DNA of 12,069 bases, from assembly GCA_947446335.1 (NCBI GenBank), contig CANFGA010000045.1, forward strand, positions 1 through 12,069, written 5' to 3'. Numbering within the stretch: position 1 is the stretch's first letter; every line of letters begins with the position of its first letter. The position numbers and the translations under genes were made by a program. The notes below the pieces were generated by a model. It ran no database searches. It had not been told where the DNA came from and saw only the letters and a program-made list of their open reading frames with translations. This stretch comes from Oxalobacteraceae bacterium (lineage in GTDB: Bacteria; Pseudomonadota; Gammaproteobacteria; Burkholderiales; Burkholderiaceae_D). Positions 6,668 to 12,069 of the stretch are shown piece after piece.

Positions 6668-8506
6668 ATGGGCGCAAGGGTTGAAAGCGAAGCGGATGCT
6701 CTAGTCCGAAAATGTTTAGATGATCATCGCAGCTTCGCAATGATTGCTGGCGCAGGATCGGGCAAGACAAGCTCGCTGGTCGATGCTCTCGGTCGAATCC
6801 GAGATCAAGAGGGAGTCGCTCTAAGGAGGCATGGGCAGCGTATAGCCTGCATCACATTTACCAACCGAGCAGTCGAGGTAATCAAAGCACGGCTGGGGTT
6901 CGACGACCTCTACTTGGTCTCGACACTTCATGGCTTCCTGTGGGGCCAGATCAGCCGCTTCCACGACGATATCCGTGAGGCGCTGCGCGAGAGCCGCATC
7001 CCCGCCCTTATAGCAAAAGCTAAGGAAGACGATAACGGAGGCAAAAGCAAAAAAGCCCAGAAGGCCCGCTCCAAGATCGAACGACTGGCGGCAGGGCATG
7101 CCGCTCTCGCCGCGGTCGAATTCTTTAAATATGACGATACTAGCTTCAGCGATTACGGCAAGGGCCAGATCGGCCATGATGACATTATTGAGATCGCAAC
7201 CTATCTGTTTGCAAAGAATGCCACCTTCAGGCGGATCACCGGCTTACGTTTCCCTTATATTTTTGTCGATGAAGCGCAGGACACATTCGAGGGCATCGTT
7301 GCCGGACTCAATCTCGTCTGTGCGGGCAAGGGTCTACCGATGATCGGCTATTTTGGTGACCCGTGGCAGCAGATCTATGACCGGGGCGCCGGGGCTTTCG
7401 CTCCACCTGAGGGTGGTGAAGTCATTGCGAAGGCCGAAAATTTCCGCTGTTCGAAGAGTGTCATCCGGCTTCTAAACGCCTATCGCAGCGATGTCGAGCA
7501 ATATGCTGCGGGTGACAATAAAGCTTGTGAAGGCAGTGTAGAGTTCCGGCTGGTTCAGGCGGAGGAGCCAACCGAGCCGCGCAAGCGTTATTCAGAGGAT
7601 CAGATTGATCGTGCACTTGCGCGGATGGATGCGGCGGTCGCAGACTGGGGCTGGACTGGGCGCGAAGACGTCATGAAGCTCTTCCTTGCCCGTCAAATGA
7701 TTGCGCGGCGGCTGGGCTTTGCCGATCTCAACCGTCTCTTCACCGGCGTCTATGCCTCGTCGCGCGCGCAAGATGCCTTCGAATCCGGCGAGCATTTTCT
7801 TCTCAAGCCCTTTCTTTCGACTATTTACCCTCTGGTCACCGCACAGGGACAAGGCGATGGTCGCAAGATCATCAATTTGCTGCGGCGTGACAGTCCAGCC
7901 TTCGCGGTCGATGGATTAAACGCCGAAAAATCGCTGAAGTTGATGATCGAGACCTCGATCTTACTAGTTAGTCAGTTGCAGGCTTTGTGGAACACCGCGA
8001 CGATCGGCGCCATCCTACGCTTCTGTATCGACAAGCAGATCATCCAGCCTTCCCCGAGACTGTCCGAGCATCTTGATCGCGGTCCCCGGGTTGAAGTGTT
8101 CGACGAGGATATTCACGGCCTCGACAAAGGCGATTGGCTCGCAGACTCGTTTTTCCAAATGACGTCCGAGCCGGTCGCCCTCTACGCCAAGTACATTGCC
8201 CACAACACGGCTTATAGCACGCAGCACGGCGTGAAGGGCGAAGAATATGAAAAGGTTATGGTCGTCTATGATGATGTCGAGGCCGCGTGGAACGAGTACA
8301 GTTTTAACAAGGTTTTGACTCCGCTCACGGCCGGAGATCCCACTGAACGACAACGCTCCCTGACTCAAAAACTCGCCTATGTCTCTTTCTCACGTGCGAA
8401 GGAGGATTTGCGTGTTCTAATGTTTACCACTAACCCGGAAAGAGCACGATCAGAGCTCATCAACAGTAAGCTGTTACGGCCTGATCAAATCAGCGTTACG
8501 ATGTAG
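6668..8506 (+). CDS. gajB: UvrD/Rep-like superfamily 1 helicase, GajB-like
   Basis: This is a 612-residue SF1A helicase with all main motifs in order: Walker A GAGSGKT (28-34), motif Ia CITFTNRAVEVIKAR (61-75), STLHGFLW (85-92), motif II FVDEAQD (199-205), motif III GYFGDPWQQIY (227-237), motif IV NFRCSKS (258-264), motif V HGVKGEEYEKVMVV and motif VI YVSFSRAKEDL near the C-terminus. A charged, lysine-rich stretch (about 118-145) interrupts the early part. The ATG lies one base after the upstream TAG and has GGGG at 6657-6660 as a ribosome site, so translation is probably coupled to the nuclease gene. The open frame extends upstream to 6344, but that part overlaps the nuclease gene in another frame and lacks family resemblance. 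In Gabija, GajB is an ATPase/helicase thought to act with GajA on invading DNA. It is longer than the founding GajB (about 494 residues). No frameshift or missing motif was seen. Confidence 0.87.
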   Translation: MGARVESEADALVRKCLDDHRSFAMIAGAGSGKTSSLVDALGRIRDQEGVALRRHGQRIACITFTNRAVEVIKARLGFDDLYLVSTLHGFLWGQISRFHDDIREALRESRIPALIAKAKEDDNGGKSKKAQKARSKIERLAAGHAALAAVEFFKYDDTSFSDYGKGQIGHDDIIEIATYLFAKNATFRRITGLRFPYIFVDEAQDTFEGIVAGLNLVCAGKGLPMIGYFGDPWQQIYDRGAGAFAPPEGGEVIAKAENFRCSKSVIRLLNAYRSDVEQYAAGDNKACEGSVEFRLVQAEEPTEPRKRYSEDQIDRALARMDAAVADWGWTGREDVMKLFLARQMIARRLGFADLNRLFTGVYASSRAQDAFESGEHFLLKPFLSTIYPLVTAQGQGDGRKIINLLRRDSPAFAVDGLNAEKSLKLMIETSILLVSQLQALWNTATIGAILRFCIDKQIIQPSPRLSEHLDRGPRVEVFDEDIHGLDKGDWLADSFFQMTSEPVALYAKYIAHNTAYSTQHGVKGEEYEKVMVVYDDVEAAWNEYSFNKVLTPLTAGDPTERQRSLTQKLAYVSFSRAKEDLRVLMFTTNPERARSELINSKLLRPDQISVTM

Positions 8507-8705
8507 GGCGTTCGCACCGTGCCTCGTATTGGTGTCAATCATGCGATTGAGCGCAACGGGGCGTCTGCGGTCAATCGGAAAATCGAACCACCGCTTCACT
8601 CCACGAAAGACAATCACGGCGGTTGGTTTTATTGGGTTCGCCAGACCAGCAGCACCCAATCCGTTCACATAAAACCATCGTTTTCCCTGCACACGAACCA
8701 GCCAT
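8507..8705. other. Intergenic stretch after the helicase, no convincing gene
   Basis: No recognisable protein lies here. One inverted repeat is visible: AACCACCGC (8586-8594) pairs with GCGGTTGGTT (8619-8628) apart from one bulged base, then TTATTGGG follows. It could be a weak terminator for the helicase transcript. A minus-strand open frame covering about 8474-8710 reads through tryptophan-rich peptide but has no family I recognise and overlaps the helicase 3' end. Confidence 0.3.
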
Positions 8706-8767
8706 TGTTCTGAACGCTATTTGTTCAATTAAATGTATTATCTGAACACTGACGCCAACTGAACACT
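8706..8767. promoter_or_regulatory. Cluster of TGAAC/GTTCA boxes upstream of the recombinase remnant
   Basis: Within 62 bases there are GTTCTGAAC (8707-8715), TGTTCA (8722-8727) and two copies of CTGAACACT (8742-8750 and 8759-8767). The direct copies start 17 bases apart; TGTTCA and the first TGAACA start 21 bases apart. The last box ends three bases before the ATG of a serine-recombinase remnant. Repeated half-sites in both orientations beside such a gene fit a recombinase-binding (res-like) site or an autoregulatory operator. The repeats are seen; the role is inferred. Confidence 0.45.
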
Positions 8768-8770
8768 TTC

Positions 8771-9063
8771 ATGACCCGGCAGCCTACCTGCGCGTGTCCA
8801 CAGACATGCAAGACGTCAACAACCAAAAACTCGGCGTGCTCGAGTACTGCGCGGCGCAAAAGCTAGGCATGCCGGACATGGTCTCGGACACCATTAGCGG
8901 CAAGGTGGACTGGCAGCAGCGTGAAATCGGCAAACTACCGGGCGTGTCGCCCAATACGCTGTATGCCTGGCTGCGCCGGCGCCGGCCGGAAAGCATCGAC
9001 AGTCACGCAACCAACCACATGGCTCGCCGGCCAACGGTCGGACAATCACCCCCATACAACTAA
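8771..9063 (+). pseudogene. Serine site-specific recombinase (resolvase/invertase) remnant, frameshifted and internally deleted
   Basis: From 8779 the frame reads AAYLRVSTDMQD, the N-terminal signature of serine recombinases; the Ser codon at 8797-8799 is the expected nucleophile. The ATG at 8771 is one base out of frame. Adding one base after ATG ACC CG would give MTRAAYLRVST, the usual family start, so a single-base loss is likely. The N-terminal piece runs to VDWQQREIGK, then jumps in frame near 8930-8940 to GVSPNTLYAWLRRRRPE, the helix-turn-helix normally found some 130 residues later. The arginines of the active site and the dimer helix are therefore missing. The frame ends at TAA 9061-9063 after a tail of unclear origin. 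It should be inactive as a recombinase. It is probably a relic of the element that brought or shaped the island. Confidence 0.8.
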
Positions 9064-9084
9064 ATTTAAAAAACAAAATGGCAG

Positions 9085-9132
9085 AGCGGGTGGGTAAAAT
9101 TGCCCGCCTACTGCCCTTGGTTTTTACCCGCT
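9085..9132 (-). terminator. Candidate terminator for transketolase, with alternative stems
   Basis: AGCGGG plus TAAAA (9085-9090 and 9095-9099) pairs with TTTTACCCGCT (9122-9132), giving an 11-bp stem with a four-base bulge (9091-9094). Read on the - strand, a smaller stem GCGGG/CCCGC also forms inside. About eight bases later comes the T-rich run ATTTTGTTTTTT (complement of 9069-9080). That order fits an intrinsic terminator for the minus-strand tkt transcript, though the gap before the T-run is long. On the + strand it follows the recombinase remnant by about 20 bases. Confidence 0.4.
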
Positions 9133-9163
9133 AAGTATTCCCATGAGAGTCAATTTACTCCCT

Positions 9164-9178
9164 CGGTTTATAAAACCG
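9164..9178. other. Hairpin just downstream of transketolase
   Basis: CGGTTT (9164-9169) and AAACCG (9173-9178) are perfect 6-bp arms with a three-base loop. Outside it, CTCGG (9162-9166) can instead pair with CCGAG (9196-9200). It lies about 30 bases past the tkt stop on the minus strand and has no T-run, so it may only protect the mRNA 3' end. Confidence 0.35.
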
Positions 9179-9207
9179 TGTCATCGTTCATACTCCCGAG
9201 CATAATT

Positions 9208-11199
9208 TCATTTTAAAAGCAAAACACGTACCGCATTACAGACATGCGGTACGGTGAATCCAAAATGTTCGTAGAGTGCGCTAGCCGGACCGGATTCTCC
9301 AAACGTATCCATGCCCACCACAGCGCCACGCAATCCGACGTACTTGCGCCAGTAATCGGACACGCCAGCCTCGATGGCGATACGCGGCGCATGCTCCGGC
9401 AATACCGTGTCCCGGTAGCAGCAATCCTGACGATCGAAATTGTAGGGTGATGGCATCGACACCACGCGAACAAATATTCCTTCGTCCAACAACGCTTGCT
9501 GGGCCCTCATTGCCAAATCGACTTCCGAACCGGTAGCGATCAGCACTGCTTGCAGCGAACCGGCTTCGGGCTTGAGCACATAGCCACCTTTGCGGATATC
9601 GGCCAGTTGTTGCGCACTCTTGGGCTGATACGGCAGATTCTGTCGGCAGAAAATGAGACTGGTCGGCGTCTGTCGGTGTTCAATTGCAACCTGCCACGCC
9701 ACCAATGATTCGGCAGTGTCGGCAGGGCGCCAGACATCCATGTTTGGAATCATGCGCAGCGTCGCGGTCTGTTCGACAGGTTGATGGGTCGGACCGTCTT
9801 CGCCAAGACCTATCGAGTCATGCGTAAAAACGTAGATCGGATTGATCTTCATCAGCGCGGCCATACGCAGCGCGTTGCGGGCGTATTCGGAAAACATGAG
9901 GAAGGTGCCGCCAAATGGCCGGAACCCGCCATACAGCGTGATACCGTTCATGATTGCCGCCATGCCGAACTCGCGCACACCGTAATAGATGTAATTGCCG
10001 CCCTGTTCTTTGGAAACGCCGGATGCCTCCTTCCATAAGGTGAGGTTGGATCCGGCCAAGTCTGCCGAGCCGCCAACCATTTCCGGCAACCTAGGCGCCA
10101 GAACCTGAATCGCGCTCTGGCTGGCTTTGCGGGTAGCTATGGTTTCAGCCCTAGCGTTCACTGCTGCCAGTTGCTGCGCCACGTAGTCATTGAAGTCAGC
10201 CGGCAATATGCCGTCGAGCCGACGTTGCAGTTCCGTCGCCAGCGCCGGGTGCGTTGCCTGATATTTTGCGAACAGCGCATCCCACATGGCTTGTTGCCGA
10301 GCGCCTTCTTCCTTGGCATCCCACTGGGCGTAAATGCTGGCAGGAATCTCGAATGGCGCATGGGGCCAGTCAAGGGCAGCTCTGGTTGCAGCAATTTCTT
10401 CGGTGCCTAGTGGAGCACCATGCACATCATGGCTGCCTTGCTTGTGAGGCGATCCTTTGCCGATCACCGTCTTGCAGCAGATCAGTGTCGGTTTGCCTGC
10501 GTGTTTGGCGATATCGATGGCGGCAATGACCGCATCGACGTTGTGACCATCAATGCTGTGCACCACATGCCAGCCGTAAGCTTCAAAGCGCTTGGGCGTA
10601 TCGTCGGTGAACCAGCCTGTCACATGGCCGTCAATCGAGATGCCATTGTCATCATAAAAGACAATCAATTTATCCAGACCCAGCGTGCCGGCCAGCGAAC
10701 ACACTTCGTGGGAGATGCCTTCCATCAGGCAACCGTCACCGACAAAGACATACGTCTGGTGGTTGATCAAATCAAAGCCGTCCCGGTTGAACTCGGCCGA
10801 CAGCATCTTCTCTGCCAGCGCCATGCCGACCGCATTCGCCAGACCCTGGCCGAGCGGGCCGGTCGTGGTTTCGATGCCTGGCGCATAGCCGTATTCCGGG
10901 TGACCCGGAGTCTTGCTGTGCAATTGCCGGAATTGCTTCAGATCGTCGATCGTCAGATCATAGCCGGTCAGATGCAGCAGCGCATACAGTAGCATTGACC
11001 CATGGCCGTTGGACAGCACGAAGCGATCGCGATTGGGCCACTTCGGATTGGCCGGGTTGTGGCGCAAGTGATGGTGCCAGAGGGCCACCGCGATATCGGC
11101 CATGCCCATCGGCATGCCGGGATGGCCCGAATTGGCTTTTTGTACAGCATCCATGGCGAGGGCGCGGATGGCGTTGGCGAGGTGTGGCTGCTTGGGCAT
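9208..11199 (-). CDS. tkt: Transketolase
   Basis: This 663-residue enzyme is the same length as E. coli TktA and nearly collinear with it. It uses thiamine diphosphate and a divalent metal to move two-carbon ketol units between sugar phosphates in the pentose phosphate pathway, in the cytoplasm. Visible key residues are H26 in NSGHPG, H66 in SNGHGS, H100 in PGHPEYG, GPLGQGL (114-120), the cofactor motif starting GDGCLMEG (154-161) and closing at N185 (FYDDN), and H260 in DVHGAPLG. The middle domain has the VREFGMA segment with the catalytic glutamate. The start ATG is preceded by GAGAAAG as a likely ribosome site. It lies 39 bases downstream of the HAD phosphatase gene on the same strand, suggesting one transcript, and converges on the defence island. 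It appears intact. Core function is confident; the paralogue type is not determined. Confidence 0.97.
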   Translation of the reverse strand: MPKQPHLANAIRALAMDAVQKANSGHPGMPMGMADIAVALWHHHLRHNPANPKWPNRDRFVLSNGHGSMLLYALLHLTGYDLTIDDLKQFRQLHSKTPGHPEYGYAPGIETTTGPLGQGLANAVGMALAEKMLSAEFNRDGFDLINHQTYVFVGDGCLMEGISHEVCSLAGTLGLDKLIVFYDDNGISIDGHVTGWFTDDTPKRFEAYGWHVVHSIDGHNVDAVIAAIDIAKHAGKPTLICCKTVIGKGSPHKQGSHDVHGAPLGTEEIAATRAALDWPHAPFEIPASIYAQWDAKEEGARQQAMWDALFAKYQATHPALATELQRRLDGILPADFNDYVAQQLAAVNARAETIATRKASQSAIQVLAPRLPEMVGGSADLAGSNLTLWKEASGVSKEQGGNYIYYGVREFGMAAIMNGITLYGGFRPFGGTFLMFSEYARNALRMAALMKINPIYVFTHDSIGLGEDGPTHQPVEQTATLRMIPNMDVWRPADTAESLVAWQVAIEHRQTPTSLIFCRQNLPYQPKSAQQLADIRKGGYVLKPEAGSLQAVLIATGSEVDLAMRAQQALLDEGIFVRVVSMPSPYNFDRQDCCYRDTVLPEHAPRIAIEAGVSDYWRKYVGLRGAVVGMDTFGESGPASALYEHFGFTVPHVCNAVRVLLLK

Positions 11200-11238
11200 G
11201 GATGGTTCTTTCTCGAATTGATGAGCGTTGAATGTGTT

Positions 11239-11925
11239 TCAGTCGCGATGGCGCAATGCGTGTATCAGCGCCGGCAATTGCGCCATGTTGTCGAAAGTCG
11301 AATGCGCTCCTGCTGCTTGCAGTTGCATCGCCTGTTCGGGATTGACATGACCACCTCCGACAAAGCCGAGCACATGCATCCCTGCAGTCGCAGCAGCAAT
11401 TACACCGGTAACGCTGTCTTCAAGCGCAAGGCATGCTCCCGGTGCTACACCAAAGCCGGCGGCGGCAGCCAGATAGACGGCGGGATGCGGTTTCGGGCAA
11501 CCGACGGTATCGGCGGTGTAGATCCGTGCACCGAAGAACGGTGACAGGCCAGTGCGTCTTAATGCGTCGTGAACGCGTTTGCTGCTGCTATTGCTGGCCA
11601 CGGCCTTGGGTAAATCAATCTCGGCCAATGCTTGCGCCACTCCTGGAACCAGCGTCAGGCGACGGTCGCATTCCGATTCAACTGCTTCACGAATGGCGGA
11701 GGTTTCCGCTGGATCGAAAGGCATGATGTCCATCGCTCTGGACAGTTCGGATAGCAATGATCCCAACTCTAGGCCAAGCAACGGTCGAATCAACGACGCA
11801 AGTTGATGATTCGTGGGTACCCGGGGCTGCAGTTCAGAGAGCAAAACCTCTAACGCTATAGCCTCGCTATCGATCAAGACACCGTCACAGTCGCTGACCA
11901 GGTGGGTAATGGTATTACTAAGCAC
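11239..11925 (-). CDS. HAD-superfamily hydrolase, CbbY/YieH-like sugar-phosphate phosphatase
   Basis: This 228-residue protein has all four HAD motifs: DCDGVLIDSE with nucleophile D12 and D14, motif II serine S111 in VASNSS, motif III K145 in GCPKPHP, and motif IV E169-D170 in LEDSVTG. The helical cap between motifs I and II places it in subfamily IA, with beta-phosphoglucomutase, phosphoglycolate phosphatase and YieH-type phosphatases. The substrate cannot be read from sequence; a phosphorylated sugar or sugar acid would fit the transketolase gene 39 bases downstream. The long frame opens at GTG 11925, with an in-frame TAG at 11950-11952 upstream. The best ribosome site (GGAG, 11947-11950) instead serves an out-of-frame ATG at 11938, so the true start or an early frameshift is open. 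Confidence 0.87.
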   Translation of the reverse strand: MLSNTITHLVSDCDGVLIDSEAIALEVLLSELQPRVPTNHQLASLIRPLLGLELGSLLSELSRAMDIMPFDPAETSAIREAVESECDRRLTLVPGVAQALAEIDLPKAVASNSSSKRVHDALRRTGLSPFFGARIYTADTVGCPKPHPAVYLAAAAGFGVAPGACLALEDSVTGVIAAATAGMHVLGFVGGGHVNPEQAMQLQAAGAHSTFDNMAQLPALIHALRHRD

Positions 11926-11952
11926 ACAGGGCTCGCATTCTGATGTCTCCTA
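11918..11952 (-). promoter_or_regulatory. Ribosome site with six-codon mini-ORF overlapping the HAD start
   Basis: On the minus strand GGAG (11950-11947) lies eight bases before ATG 11938, an ideal spacing. That ATG reads MRALCA and stops at TAG 11920-11918. The stop falls just inside the HAD frame that opens at GTG 11925. This could be a coupling mini-ORF, or a one-base indel in what was once a single start (ATG at 11938). The sequence alone cannot decide. Confidence 0.4.
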
Positions 11953-12069
11953 ATTGCGTTTCGATTCGATGCCAGAAAGCGTTGTCGCCTTTTATGCGGT
12001 TCAGTCTAAATGCACGTACAGGTCACGCACTACCTCAAAAACGCACAGAGATCGATACTATTTTGAAAG
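11953..12069. other. Upstream region of the HAD-tkt unit, no gene seen
   Basis: All three minus-strand frames entering from the window edge meet stop codons quickly, and the plus strand offers only an 18-codon frame from ATG 12010. It most likely holds the promoter of the HAD-tkt transcript, but no clear -35/-10 pair was found. Confidence 0.35.

Noticed and set aside
10420..10992. 190-codon + strand frame antisense to transketolase
   Set aside because: It lies wholly within the tkt coding region, which is collinear with the known enzyme; no independent support.
1..12069. CRISPR array, tRNA, rRNA or intact insertion sequence
   Set aside because: No regularly spaced repeats, cloverleaf-like segments, rRNA stretches or complete transposase were recognised by eye.

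Overview
The window looks like a defence island beside core metabolic genes in a proteobacterium, most likely a betaproteobacterium (Burkholderiales/Oxalobacteraceae-like). That placement rests on the feel of the transketolase and the recombinase remnant; no database search was possible, so the host is an inference.

Left part, + strand: the window opens inside the last ~130 codons of a type I restriction subunit gene (hsdR, 1-399). After a 237-base gap comes a 1225-residue STAND-type NTPase (637-4314) with a PD-(D/E)XK-like N-terminal domain, a P-loop core and a long, unrecognised, probably helical C-terminal half. This architecture resembles the Avs (AVAST) defence sensors. A 246-base spacer follows, holding a strong 68-nt palindrome and a second small hairpin. 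Next is a tightly coupled pair: an OLD-family ATPase/TOPRIM nuclease (4561-6666) and a UvrD-like SF1 helicase (6668-8506), separated by one base. OLD nuclease plus UvrD helicase is the Gabija (GajA/GajB) arrangement, though both proteins are larger than the founding Bacillus pair. The likely logic is three layers of phage defence: restriction, a STAND sensor-effector, and a DNA-sensing nuclease/helicase.

Middle: 8507-8770 has no convincing gene. It ends in a cluster of TGAAC/GTTCA boxes directly upstream of a decayed serine site-specific recombinase (8771-9063). The remnant has a one-base frameshift just after its ATG. It also lacks the middle of the catalytic domain, so an N-terminal piece joins the C-terminal helix-turn-helix in frame. 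It marks the right-hand side of the accessory region.

Right part, - strand: an intact transketolase (11199-9208) is preceded, 39 bases upstream in its own direction, by a HAD-family phosphatase gene (11925-11239). The two probably form one transcript that converges on the island. The HAD start is uncertain: the best ribosome-binding site serves an ATG that hits a stop after six codons, overlapping the GTG that opens the long frame. Nothing coding was seen in 11939-12069. No tRNA, rRNA, CRISPR array or complete insertion sequence was recognised.
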